From Dendrolimus kikuchii (Eukaryota; Arthropoda; Insecta; Lepidoptera; Lasiocampidae), in contig CM034398.1 of the NCBI GenBank assembly GCA_019925095.2, positions 7,393,001 to 7,457,000 of the forward strand: a stretch of 64,000 nucleotides of DNA, given 5' to 3'. Below the pieces are notes generated by a model, which saw only the letters and a program-made list of their open reading frames with translations, was not told where the DNA came from and did not search any database. The position numbers and the translations under genes were made by a program. Below are positions 22,081 to 32,947 of this stretch, piece after piece. Numbering within the stretch: position 1 is the first letter of the stretch; each line of letters starts with the position of its first letter.

Positions 22081-22473
22081 GCATCAACGATATATGAGAC
22101 TACACTGACATAAGCGTTTTTGTTTAGCGCATTTTTAGTTTCAAAGTTTAGGGAGTATCTACATTTATTCAGCTGCATCCGCGTTTTGCTGCACAATTTT
22201 GATTACACTTATGCAGCTCCGATTCCATTAGCCATGTCCAGCAACGTAAGATTATAAAGGCTCTCATAGCGTATTATCTCCGCTAAAGCGCTTCTATCTA
22301 CTGCGTACAGTGCTGAATGACTGAGAAGCGTACAATCTCTCTGATTTGAACGTTGAAACGTAGGCAGTCCGCATGCAGCGCTGAACGCGGCGGAAAGGCG
22401 CGGAACTCTTTCGTTAGCATGCGCTAGAATACCAATGATAAGAACACAGCGCCGAACGCGGCGAAACAGATGG

Positions 22474-22570
22474 ATGTATGGCTACCACCCTTGATCTAGC
22501 ATTTATAGCCAACTTCCAGTCTTCTTTTAGAAAGCGGCAGTACATTGGTGGCACCTATGGTGTTACAAAT
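22474..22570 (-). mobile_element. R300 fragment
   Basis: GGCTACCACCCTTGATCTAG and GGTGGCACCTATGGTGTTAC match the middle of R300 in minus orientation, directly upstream of a fuller copy. Confidence 0.5.
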
Positions 22571-22576
22571 GTTTTC

Positions 22577-22884
22577 TCCGTGCAGGAACGGAGAAAGAAT
22601 ACAATTTCCTGCGGCCGGGCGGCCTGTCGTAAGAGGCGACAAAACAACCCACAGCCAGGTGATAGGGCATTTGTCCGACTGGATGGCTACCACCCTGGTC
22701 TAAAGTATGTCGCCATAACAACCTTGAGTTGTGTTCCGGCATTAGTGACCAGGTTCCAGTTTCCCTTAAGAGAGCAACAGCGCATTTGTAGCAACTTTGC
22801 TGTTGCAAATGTCCATAGGCGATGGTAACCGCTTTCCATTAAGTGGGCCGTCTGCCTGTCTGCTGATTTCTTGCAATAAAAAAA
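22577..22884 (-). mobile_element. R300 family copy (full length)
   Basis: Reads in reverse complement from CCGTGCAGGAACGGAG at 22578 through GCGGCCGGGCGGCCTGTCG, GGTTCCAGTTTCCCTTAAG and CATAGGCGATGGTAACCGC to TTGCAATAAAAA at 22873. A 116-codon frame on the opposite strand is only a by-product. Confidence 0.85.
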
Positions 22885-23179
22885 AATGTCCATTTGCTGA
22901 ACTCATTTTTGAATTCTATTTTGTGGTTTTATTTCTTCATAAAGAATGAAAATATACACTGAGTTAAATTAGCAAAGTACTTAGAAGCAGTAAACATAAT
23001 TTAAACATGGAATCCTACCGCTTGCTTTTATTTGTTTAGCCTCTATCAAAAAAAGCAAGTACGAAAAAATGTAGTCTAATTTTAATAAATTAAGATTGAT
23101 TAAGATAATTTTAAATATTAAATTTCATTGTTTTATAGGTCTGTATCTGAAGTAAATAAATGGTTATTATTATTTTATT

Positions 23180-23325
23180 TCAGGAGCCTTAAGAACAGAC
23201 GAGCGTGCATGACACGAGCTATGAATGTCAAAGAAGCAAGTGAGGTTTGTAAGAATAAGGCTGAATGGCGCGCTGTTGTTCGTGCCTACCCCGCAAGGGA
23301 CCTGGTGTGAAGTTATGTATGTATG
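23180..23325 (+). mobile_element. Severely 5'-truncated LINE (RT-B family) with 12-bp duplication
   Basis: The plus strand encodes SLKNRRACMTRAMNVKEASE and continues to a stop at 23308, the same C-terminus as the minus-strand LINE at 59181-60263, followed by the same TTATGTATGTATG tail. TATTATTTTATT occurs at 23168-23179 and again at 23326-23337. The insertion is only about 146 bp. Confidence 0.85.
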
Positions 23326-23339
23326 TATTATTTTATTCG

Positions 23340-23779
23340 CATTAAATTTATCTCTGTATTCCAAATTTTCCACAACAACTTTTATTGTTTTTATGTTTAT
23401 TGTAAACTGAATATACGTATTATGAATAATTTGACGACATTTCCATTTTTATTCATGGACATTTCGAAGTAGGTCTGACAATGTATGAACATTTACTACA
23501 TTCCCTTATGCAATATACTTTTATATTCCCCGTTCACGATAACTTATACGCAGGGTTAACAAGAATCAAAAATTTTACAACACCTAAAACCGCAATAGGT
23601 AGGCACTAGCAATTTCTAACAACGAAATTTAATAATAATTTTAACGTTTATTTATTTAAGGCACACCAACAGCACACACATTATTATGTTACATTACAAA
23701 TCGTTTATTATAAAAGTTCTGATGTGTGGACCCATTAAAGGAGTGCACAGCATTTACGTTTTGTAATAATCGCTATTTA
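23340..23779. other. Intergenic, no recognised feature
   Basis: AT-rich without ORFs or recognised repeats. Confidence 0.4.
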
Positions 23780-24625
23780 TAACCTATTCTATAACATGAT
23801 ATTAAGTGATGATATTGTTCTGATAGATGAAGACGGGGTGGCACTTCAAAACAAAGTGGACAGGTGGCGGCTAGCGTTAGAAGACGTTGGGTTGAAAATC
23901 AGTAGAACCAAATCCGAATACCTGTTTTTCGATTTCGACGGTACCTCTAGTGTTGTGCCTCTTAAACTACAATCAACCACACTACCGTGTAACCCTCAAT
24001 TCGGATATCTTGGTACACTACTGCAATGTAATTGTGAAATAGAGAAGGATGTAAGAAAAAGAATATATAAGTATGTAATTTGGTTAAGGGGAAACAGGTG
24101 TGACATGCGATAAACTAGTGCCACGGAAACTAAAAGGTCAGATATATAAATCTATCATACGACTGCTCATATATACGGTTATGTTATATATAATCATGTT
24201 ATACGGGTCCGAATGTTGGGCCACTAAAGTGATAGACAATAAACCACTTCACTCAGCTGAGATGAGAATGTTGCGCTGGATTTGTGGTGTTATAAGAATC
24301 GGTAAGGTGAGAAATGAGTACATAAAAGGCTCTTTGATAGTGGCATCCGTGACTTAAAAATTGAGAAGACGAGAAAAAGAGATGATACGGGCATATAATG
24401 AGGAGGGATAAAAGTAACGTGACAAATAGAATGTTAAACTGCAAGACTGATGGATATAAGTGTAAAAGCAGATGAAAAAAGAGATGAATGGATTGTGTAA
24501 AGGATTATATGGTGATTTGTGGTGTGAGTCGGTGTGACAGAGGACGTATGTCAGAATAGAGAAGTATGGAAGAAAAACATATTGTGCCGAACCCAAATAA
24601 TTGGGCAAAGGTGAAAAGAAAATGA
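23780..24625 (+). pseudogene. LINE reverse transcriptase relic (RTE-like), frameshifted
   Basis: 23796-24113 encodes LSDDIVLIDEDGVALQNKVD, which covers the residues after the RT catalytic site, then GLKISRTKSEYLFF and FGYLGTLLQCN. The frame shifts near 24100 to CDKLVPRKLKGQIYKSIIR, MLYGSECWATK and EMRMLRWICGV (to 24357). It shifts again into KIEKTRKRD-like sequence ending near DRGRMSEIEKYGRK and CAEPK (about 24590). The order is the thumb and C-terminus of an RTE-type LINE. Several frameshifts and stops show it is dead. A related fragment lies at 50650-50780. Confidence 0.75.
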
Positions 24626-24629
24626 AAGT

Positions 24630-24955
24630 TAATTTTTAGAATTTAATAACCCTGCGCGGAAAGTTATAGTTAACGGAGAAAAGAACGTGTTCTGCAACGA
24701 CATTTACAAATGGGTCGGTATTTTTTACCAAGTATCTGATTAAAGTTTTCTCGAAGATCTGCAAAGAGATAAAACGAGGGATTTTCGTTCAGTTTTTATT
24801 CGTCCTCATCTTGTTTTTGTTTTCCTGTTTCAGCCGCATTAGGATACGAGCGATACTAGCTTTTAACTACAAATACGAGACTTAAAGCAAAGTATTGTGA
24901 TGTTAATTTTATTGAAGTAAAATCAACACTTTATTTACAAACTTGTTATCAACTT
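24630..24955. other. Intergenic, no recognised feature
   Basis: No ORF or repeat was recognised before the palindromic element. Confidence 0.4.
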
Positions 24956-24956
24956 G

Positions 24957-25180
24957 CCTAATATTTTCTTAAGTTTTCGCGACTTGTATACATAATAAAA
25001 CTACGTTTTAACAGTTTTAAGCGCGGTAATTTTATTTGATTTTGGTTTTTCCGACGTTTCGGCCACTTTTCAGTGGCCGTGATCACGGAAGACTGCCTCT
25101 GAAAAGTAGCTGAAACGTCGGAAAAACCAAAATCAAATAAAATTACCGCGCTTAAAACCGTTAAAACGTAGTTTTATTAT
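24957..25180 (+). repeat. Foldback element: ~190-bp near-perfect palindrome
   Basis: 24992-25080 and 25085-25180 are inverted copies with only a few differences; both arms contain CGGTAATTTTATTTGATTTT and TTTTTCCGACGTTTC. The centre is the perfect palindrome CCGTGATCACGG. On the minus strand, GGCCACTGAAAAGTGGCC gives a 7-bp stem closed by a GAAA tetraloop. An adjacent unpaired flank (TATTTTCTTAAGTTTTCGCG, 24962-24981) also occurs beside the deleted copy at 57050-57160, so the true element is longer than the palindrome. Confidence 0.75.
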
Positions 25181-25324
25181 TAACTTGCCTGTTTAAACGT
25201 CTTATTCTATATTCTAGAATAAATAGTATGTACAGTTTGGACAATTATTTGAGCATTAAGTGAGATAACCCTATAGTTCATTTATCTCTTGCATTTTGAT
25301 TTATTATTATTATATTTAAAAAAA

Positions 25325-25600
25325 ATGAACTTTAAGGTACAGGCACGGCATTTTTATAATTTTATAATGTTATAGATATACCAGCCGTCCCAGCAGACGT
25401 TGTCTTGCTTTATAAAAAATTTAGAACCCGATTACAGCACCGCCTACGGGGTCCAATTGTGAATCTAACCATTTCTCGGATCCCAAGTGGATTTGTGAAC
25501 ACACACAAAAAAGTTTATCAAACTCGGTCCAACCGTTTAGGAGGAGTTCAATTACTTACACACGTATAGGAGAATTATATATAAAAAAGATTTATTTAGA
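25325..25600 (-). mobile_element. HelA 5'-end fragment joined to a TE relic
   Basis: 25330-25376 is the HelA 5' end in minus orientation (GGCACGGCATTTTTATAATT, then GA at 25375-25376 followed by T). From 25385 the sequence matches the relic at 20978 (AGAACCCGATTACAGC). It then carries CTCGGTCCAACCGTTTAGGA, a phrase typical of lepidopteran LINE 3' regions. Confidence 0.5.
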
Positions 25601-26065
25601 GTAAGTCGAGCTAAGAGTGGAAATTTTATTTTTTGACTTTTATATTTAAAAGTCTCGAACTTCATAATTAATGTTTCAATTTCATGAAAACGAAGTTTAA
25701 TTGATTTAAAAGTCAATGAAAATTAATCTTATAATTTTGAAAACTAAAAATACATATATACGCACAGTTATTCAAGTACACATTCTATTACGATCGCATA
25801 ATCATGAGAAAAGCTTTTATGTAAGAAAGGAAGGGTCATAAGATAGTTTCAGGAGAAAGGTTGCAAAAAATATCAGTGTAAGAAAGATTGCATTGTCACT
25901 CGGGTACGGAAAATATGGTGTAAATGTAAATAGTTGCGTACCTGAGAGTTCTTGAAAGTGGTTTAATATAAAGGTACATATTCACTATGTATACTAGTTG
26001 CTATGCAAATACATGTATGTGTAAAATATGACCTCGCAGTGAACTAAAAAAAAACTAATACTGCG
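25601..26065. other. Intergenic, AT-rich
   Basis: Nothing recognised. Confidence 0.4.
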
Positions 26066-26152
26066 GTCGGGGGAACCCCGATCGATGGTAACTACTTTCC
26101 ATCAGGAGGGAAATCTGCCTGGCTCTTTGCTGGCTCAATTGAACTCGTACAA
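26066..26152 (-). mobile_element. R300 fragment (5' end)
   Basis: CGATGGTAACTACTTTCCATC, then TGCTGGCTCAATTGAACTCG and GTACAATAAAAAA correspond to the first ~90 bases of R300 in minus orientation. The rest of the element is absent. Confidence 0.55.
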
Positions 26153-27654
26153 TAAAAAATAAATCAAAAAACAATTACTAGTTCAAGCTTGCCTGCACAC
26201 ATTTCACATTGTTTCTCTTAAAATATACGCATGACTTGAAAATAAAAGTATAAATACTTCAACTGGGTTGCATACCTGCCTACCTTGAATACTTGAGGTA
26301 CAGCTTGGAATTGAAATGAAATGAAATTTATTAGCATGTAAGTAAGTAGTACAGGGTACATTATTACAATTAATGACTGCAGTTTATTTAAAAAAACGGA
26401 ATTGAATGTTATTAACTTTTTTTATTATTTGAATGTAGTATTTCAAAAATACTATATTGATAATGTCATAGTGTAATAAAAAATTAAGTTATATATATTG
26501 TTTTATATGAAATAAGTATTGATAAAACATAATAAAATCTTAGTATAAAAAGACTATTAAGAAATTAAAACACATACATACAACCTAAATTATCTGAAAT
26601 TATTCATAATGAGAAAGTCGCCTTAATAGAGATAATAAAAAAAATTAATGGACAACTTTTCTTATTGTCTCTATTAAGGCGAATATATGGGTATATTAAT
26701 ACTTTTAGGTGTATATAAATGTTGTTCAATTAAACCAAAATATTACATACAAGCTCATTTGTATGGTTCGTATTTTGGCTGAAAGATTACACCTCTTACA
26801 ATCTATATAAGTATATTTCCAATAGGACGGTATGGAAGAAATTACCTAAATAGAGAATGATTCTAAGCAGAATATTATAAATTATTAAGGTATATTAAAT
26901 AGTAAGAGGATTAAATACATTTTTACATAATTAAAATTAATATTTATTTCGTAATAATATATTATATTAATATTTACACTAACCACAATTTACGTTTGTT
27001 GGATATGTTAGCCATGCTGTCCTATTTGAAATAGACTTTAGTCAGTTTTTCTGATTTCATGTGAATGAATGAAATTTCACATTATTAACTCTAATGGTTT
27101 ATTAATACTAAAATGATGAAGATTGTATAAGTGTCAGTTTTATTTTTAATTTATATGAACACAGAAGCCGTTGTCATCTAATTAACGATGAAGTAAAATT
27201 CTTAACAATCCTGTCTACATTTAGATCGACGTTAGCACTAACACATAAGCACTAAATTCTATATTTAGTGTTGCTTGAGCTGTCGGAATGTTGGTTGAAT
27301 CATCGTCACACTAGCTTATTTTGTACAGTTTAATGTAGCGAGTAGACTAGACAGTACTTAAGGTTTCTTTAGAACTCCGTAGACATTTTAGGAGAAAGAA
27401 ACTTTCAGGCTCGATTCACACTATGACGCCATTCATGGTTGACTCTCGCCCTAGTCTCCCGATCAAATCTCGCTCTGGTCTCAGTCCGATCAAATCTTGA
27501 TGTGTCTGTCTTTCTCTTGTCTGTCCCAGTCTGGAGTTTAAAGAAAGCGTATTCATCGGTGCACGTCATGACAGTTTCGATCCCGCTTCAGTCAAATATT
27601 CTTTTTGACGAACCGGTACCTACCGGTGACATAGTGAGAATTCTCTGATTCTTT
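26153..27654. other. Intergenic with one foldback hairpin
   Basis: AT-rich, apart from a perfect 15-bp inverted repeat at 26618-26632 and 26668-26682. No coding support; the 69-codon frame at 27439 has no recognisable features. Confidence 0.45.
26618..26682. repeat. Perfect 15-bp stem hairpin
   Basis: TCGCCTTAATAGAGA and TCTCTATTAAGGCGA face each other across a 35-base A/T-rich loop. It may be the remnant of a small foldback element. Confidence 0.7.
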
Positions 27655-28147
27655 GTTTTATTGCAGGAGTTCAGCAGACGGGCAGACGGTCCATTTGATG
27701 GAAAGCTGTTACCATCGCCTATGGATAAATGCAATATCAAAGGTGTTTGGCCAGGTGGCAGGGCACTTGCTCGACTGGATGGCGACCACCCCTGGTCTAG
27801 AGTATGCCGCCATAACAACCTTTTGTTGTGTTCCGGCATTAGTGACCAGGTTCCAGTCTCCTTTAAGAGAGCAGTAGCGCATTTGTAGCACCTTTGGTGT
27901 TGCAAATGTCCATAGGCGATGGTAACCACTTTCGATCAAGTGGGCAGTCTGCCTGTCTGACTGGAACCTGGTCACTAATGCCGAAACACAACTCAAGGTT
28001 GTTATGGCGACATACTTTAGACCAGGGGTGGTAGCCACCCAGTCGGGTAAATGTCCTATCACCTAGCTATGGTTGTTTTGTCGCCTCTTACGACAGGCCG
28101 CCCGGCCGCAGGAAATTGTATTCCTTCTCCGTTCCTGCACGGATAAA
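27655..28147 (+). mobile_element. R300 copy rearranged as plus-minus-plus
   Basis: 27659-27745 is the R300 5' part in plus orientation (GGAGTTCAGCAGACGGGCAG to ATATCAAAGGTG). About 27746-27960 is R300 in minus orientation (CCAGGTGGCAGGGCAC to CAGTCTGCCTGTCTGA). 27960-28147 is plus again (CTGGAACCTGGTCACTAATG to CCGTTCCTGCACGGATAAA). Successive segments are mutually complementary, so the locus can fold into two long hairpins. Confidence 0.8.
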
Positions 28148-28149
28148 GA

Positions 28150-29370
28150 GTTTTTGGCATTTTCTTGTTTAAGGATATTTGACCGAAGCGAGATTAAATC
28201 GTGAACGGCATCACAATGTGAATCGCGCCTTATAATCATCATTTCTTTCGATCTTATATATTCATTTGTTTATATTTATGCCACAATAATTTACTCAGAA
28301 AGTACATACCTGTTATAAGGTATGTGTTTGAATATGAGTTGTTCAACGGGTATATTTTGTATATCACTAGAAATGATGTAGTGAAAATGTAACAGGAAAC
28401 AAACAAGGGTGGCTTACATACATAAAAATGAGTGATAAAAATATTTTTTTGTCGTTTTATAGGCAGATGGAGTATCCTTAGTCAGACTATAAAAATCGTA
28501 ACGGTATTTCTTGGTAGATTTTTTATTTAAATCAACAGGTTGGGAGCTATTCTCTTTCAAAATCATCAAAAATTCCCCCCTCTAAGTCTTAAAATATGAT
28601 GCGGGAAATTTTGAATAATTTCAGGCGAAAGTACTTTTTTCATACATGTCATTTTCATAATAACAATCTGCGAAAGTAACTACTCTAGCATTGGGGCTTT
28701 TAAGAACTGTTCGGGGCTCTGCCGTTTCAAAGTGACGGACGGGTAACCACCACAGCTACGTTCCACAAGAGGCTCACAACGATCACGTTCACGACCACGA
28801 TTTATCTTCTGCGCACATGTAGTAGTACTCTTTAATACGTTACGGTACTTTTTGAAACTTTTGATACCTGTTGAAACTTCCATGCTGAAATTTGGCGTAT
28901 AATTATGTTGTTTTAATACCGATAATGGAGAATGGAAATTTTTTATATTGAAAAATGGGGCAATTTCCGATATATAATTAAGTAAATCGGTGGCTAATGG
29001 CGCCTAGATGAAAATTTAATGCAATGTAACCTGTGTGAAAGCTTGCTGGCTAAATAAACAATGGACCCGCATCGGAGTTTAACCTGCGGCCAAGTCGCGG
29101 AGAAAAGTCTCGTTTTTCGTACTATAAAAGAAAAAGAATTAACTCAATGAGAAGACAAGGTATTACAAGATAAACCTGATTGCGGTAATCAAGATGGTTC
29201 CATAATACCCGATCAAAGATACGTCTTCCTTTATGCATTTGTAGAAAATCACTTGAATCGTTAAAACGCTTTATTGATTTTATTTTATGATGAGTTGAAA
29301 AAGGTTGGACCTTTGATATTTTTTGTTGGATTCCAATTCGTATAAGAAGTTTGTTCAAAAAGTAAAGTGA
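28150..29370. other. Intergenic; holds one copy of a TCGTGAACG repeat
   Basis: 28715-28830 (minus) shares GTGGTCGTGAACGTGATCGT and GGAACGTAGC with the element ending at 31525. The rest is unremarkable. Confidence 0.45.
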
Positions 29371-29475
29371 TTTAATAAAACTACGTTTCAATGCTTTTAA
29401 GCGAGGTATTTTATGTGATTTTAATTATTCCGGTATTGCGGCTACTTTTCATGGCATGTTTTCCGTGACAACGTG
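29371..29475 (+). repeat. Degraded single arm of the foldback element
   Basis: AATAAAACTACGTTTCAATG, TTTTAAGCGAGGTATTTTAT and GGCTACTTTTCATGGCATG match the left arm at 24992-25075. The right arm is absent. Confidence 0.55.
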
Positions 29476-29746
29476 ATCGATATCTATTGCAGAAGAAGAG
29501 GGTCCCTTTTTTGCCAAAATTTCCACGTATGACTAAATTTTAATACCATAATTTTGTAAATAATAAGTGTTGCTTAGCGGACCTCGGGTTTCGAAGACGA
29601 CTAATTGTTAAGTGTCATTTTCATTTATTTAAGACCACCTAATTATATATTTGATTTTATGATAGTTAATACTAATTTTTCATTTTTACTATTCCTGTCC
29701 AATCCGTTAACTAGTTTTTACTATTAAGATCTAATCTATCTATCTA

Positions 29747-30171
29747 TCTTTAATATTATACAATTCTAAATATGCCGTGTCTGTACATTGTTCCAGTTTT
29801 TTTAATAGCTTCAATATTTAAAAGAAACTGGAATAGACTATAAACGATGGCGAACACGTAGCAATTTCTTTTAGATTTCTTCTCTGTTTGTTCGGGATTC
29901 GCTTAAAAAATACGGGGCCGATTTTGATGCGGTTTTCTCTGAATGACAGCTAATTCTTAGATTTAAACTTTGCGCTACTTTTTATCCCGAGAACCCTGCG
30001 GGAATTTCCCCGGGAGCGGTTTGAAGTTGTTCGAATGCATAAAATTTAGCTTATTCCGACACTGTTTCCAATAAAACTATAGCTTACATTTTTTTAATGT
30101 TACGATATTTTGTGTAATCTCGCGGGGATCGCAAGTCAAGTCGCGTGGAAGAAGTCGCGGGCATATCCTAA
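29747..30171 (+). mobile_element. HelA Helitron, full length
   Basis: Begins with TCTTTAATATTATACAATTC (TC at 29747, preceded by A). It runs through GCCGTGTCTGTACATTG, TTGTTCGGGATTCGC, GATTTTGATGCGGTTTTC and ACCCTGCGGGAATTTCCCCG. It ends AAGTCGCGGGCATATCCTAA; the final CTAA still fits the CTRR rule. No Rep-helicase. Confidence 0.75.
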
Positions 30172-30321
30172 TACTATAGTAAATCTGTATATAGTTCGAG
30201 TGCGTTTAAAAATAGTGAAAAAAATCAGGGGGCTAATTCGGAGTCTAACAAGTACAAGTACCATAGAGCAACTTTACTACCTAGGGGTTTTCACGCGGCC
30301 TAGCCGCGGGGAAAACGCTAG
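30172..30321 (+). mobile_element. Helitron 3' end
   Basis: CGCGGCCTAGCCGCGG (30294-30309) forms a hairpin. GAAAACGCTAG follows, ending with CTAG at 30318-30321 and then T. This is the standard Helitron 3' layout. The 5' limit is unclear; it may extend from the preceding copy. Confidence 0.55.
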
Positions 30322-30324
30322 TAT

Positions 30325-31290
30325 AAAATATAATTCACTAGAACTTCCAGATTACGTATCTGTAAATTTGATAACAGGTAGCAATTATACCACAACTGGT
30401 CAGGAATGAATAGTCAAAAAAGCAGTGAATAGGTATACCTATTTTGACGTAACTTGGTCATATTGCGCCCGGGGAAATATGTTTGGTTGCGCAAACAAAG
30501 AGTTTATGAATCTATGATGAAAGGTGCCATTCATATCTGATTTAAGCCTGATGTCATGAAAACGTGATTTCATGATCGAGTGCAGACGTTAGTTTATTAT
30601 TTCGTTATAGAATAGTAACTTTGCGACAATTTTCAAAATGTTTGAAGAGTTTAAGGCGCGTCATTAAAAAATGCATTATAGGTTTAAGTCGGAGTTTTCA
30701 TTCATTATCGATATATGTTGCATAACTCCTCCATCCAACCATGTTCTTAATTTATTACTTTTATGTTTATGTTCTCTTGTGGTGTGATAATATTTTGTCA
30801 AGATAATTTAAAAAATAAAACACGCAAATTTATTTTTAGAAAGAAAGATTTTATTTGAAGAAATAGCGACGTAATGACATTCTTTATATATTATATATAC
30901 AGAGTGCACATTTTGAGAATTTGTACGCCACATTTTCAACAAACAAGGTTTGCACTCCGCATATTGCTGTGCTGGAATTATATCCGATATAACGTTGATT
31001 TTCAGTGCAAACCTTCCCTTTGGTGTAAGACCAAAACGATCCAATTTTGTTAAATAATAATAATAATTAATAAAAACAATTCTGCTTGTGTAGTATTTAA
31101 TTAGTAAATCAAATAAATAAATTTAAATAAAACCAACAATAAAATACTTTGTTACTTTAAAATTAAAATCAATACCTAACCTTAAAATTACTTAAATCTA
31201 TTGGCACATCCCTGTGTGTATATCCGTGTACATATCAAAGCATCTATTCGAATACAATTCGATAAAGTGATTACTATAAAGTGTTACCAC
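30325..31290. other. Intergenic; partial match to 10265-10480
   Basis: 30835-31045 resembles 10265-10480 in inverse orientation, for example GAGAATTTGTACGCCACATT. Otherwise AT-rich with no gene. Confidence 0.4.
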
Positions 31291-31296
31291 ATCCAG

Positions 31297-31525
31297 CGCG
31301 TTCCATTAGTAGCTCACGACGCCCAAAATGCTCTGTTCACAAGGCGACCGCGGTCGTTGTGATTGTGGCGAAAACGTCATCATTTTCGATCACACAACGC
31401 TCACAACGACCCATTTCAAGAGGTTGGTCGAATAACCGTTCCACTTGGGTTTACGATTGTACAGCCGGTAAGAAAGTGGACCGGGAAAAATCGCGGTCGT
31501 GAACGTGGTCGTTGTGAGTCTCTAA
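31297..31525 (+). mobile_element. Putative MITE with GTTCCATTAG termini
   Basis: The left end CGTTCCATTAGTAGCTCACG and the right end CGTTGTGAGTCTCTAATGG AACG are imperfect inverted copies about 230 bp apart. The interior is rich in CAACGAC/GTCGTTG words. A partial relative lies at 28715-28830. No coding capacity for a transposase. Confidence 0.5.
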
Positions 31526-31529
31526 TGGA

Positions 31530-32370
31530 ACGTAGCCATTTTGTGTGCTACGTCACTGACACGAGGCATTGACATTTTACTTCATAACCTATAAATATTT
31601 AATGTGTTATTTTACTGTAACATCAATCGCATTGCAGCCATAATTAAAAAATAAAAGACTGTATAGTTATGAAGTGTTTAATATATTTTATTCTTCGACT
31701 CTATATAGTATATAGGCCGTGCACTAGACTGACTTGCGCTACAGGCAAGTTGTCAGACTGCGATATCTGTTTACTTTACGATTTTATTCTTTATTCAATA
31801 TAAAATATAAATTGCAATTTTCAGAAGGAGAATTAGTGTTTTTGGGTAAACTACTAATCCACGCTACATTTGCACTTCGGTTCGTCTTCATATCATCATT
31901 TGGATTCATATCAAGGCAAAGGCTTGTCAATTAATATGTATGATCTTATTTTTGTAATGTGATTTATAGTGGAACTTAAATGAATTTATTGTTTGCATGT
32001 CTCTGATGGGGAGTGAGGATCGAGAGGGTGGAGGAATATGAGTGGCAGCATATTTGAAACTGCCTCTAAAAGCAGCCGTCTTGTGCTTCTCTGTTATTAA
32101 AGGTTTTGTAACAGTTTTCAGCTATTCGATCTATAAAATTATGCTGCGCCGTTGCCAAATGTGGCGCTGTTCATTTAGGAGATACACATTGACCTTAATT
32201 TTTAAGCCCTGAGAGGAAAGCCTGCCTGTTACATGTCCTACAATTTTACGAAACGACGAAAACTTATTTTCAAAGGTAAAATTGTTGTTTTAAAAATACG
32301 TCCCAACAGTCAGGTATTGTGTGACTTTAATGGAATAGCCTTGTAAAATTTGACCGGGGCTGACGTGAAG
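31530..32370. other. Intergenic, no recognised feature
   Basis: Short ORFs only, no motif. Confidence 0.4.
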
Positions 32371-32769
32371 AATATTATAATATTATAAACAGGTAAAGTT
32401 TGTAAGTTTGGATGTTTGGGGTAATCTCCGGTATCAGTGATCCGATTTTGAAAATTATTTCACCAGTAGATAGCTACAATATTCTCGAGTGACATAGGCT
32501 ATATATTTGATTGGTGATTAATAAATAAAAAAAGTTCAAATGCTTTACGCCCAGCGAAGTGAGTACGGGAACGTCTGTCAAATATGTTACAGCAATAACG
32601 TTCCACGAAAGAATTGTACACATTCTCGTATGAGGCACTGCGGGTGCTTTCTGCGTTTATGAATTAATTAAAGATTACAAAGCTTAATTAAAAATTGATA
32701 TGCGAGCGTGCGTCAGTGTGCATGTATATTTTTTAATAGTGCCCAGTGAAGTGGGCACAGTTCAGCTAG
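32371..32769 (+). mobile_element. Helitron (GTGCCC-hairpin type)
   Basis: The 3' end has the hairpin GTGCCCAGTGAAGTGGGCAC (32739-32758), a 7-nt spacer, then CTAG at 32766-32769 followed by T. The body begins near TATTATAATATTATAAACAG with GTTTGTAAGTTTGGATG and ATAGGCTATATATTTGATTG. The 5' TC is not evident, so the start is approximate. Confidence 0.6.
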
Positions 32770-32947
32770 TAATAAGATAGCCTAAAAAATACAACATGCA
32801 ACTCGTAGCTTATAGACCAAAAGAAAAGGAATGGTGCTTTCCGTTCCATTTGTACTAGTCCAAAATTAATGTGGCCTGTGAAAGCTATGGGTGGCAGTGC
32901 CCATTATGTTTTCGTTCTTTTTCGACTAACTCTTTGTATATTTATAA

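Noticed and set aside
22478..22828. 116-codon plus-strand ORF
   Set aside because: Lies across two R300 copies and reads antisense to them. Several R300 copies give similar accidental frames.
25050..25130. Hammerhead ribozyme in the palindrome
   Set aside because: CTGAAAAG followed by CGAAAC resembles the core, but the invariant G after CTGAN is A, and the same bases form a simple GAAA-loop hairpin instead.
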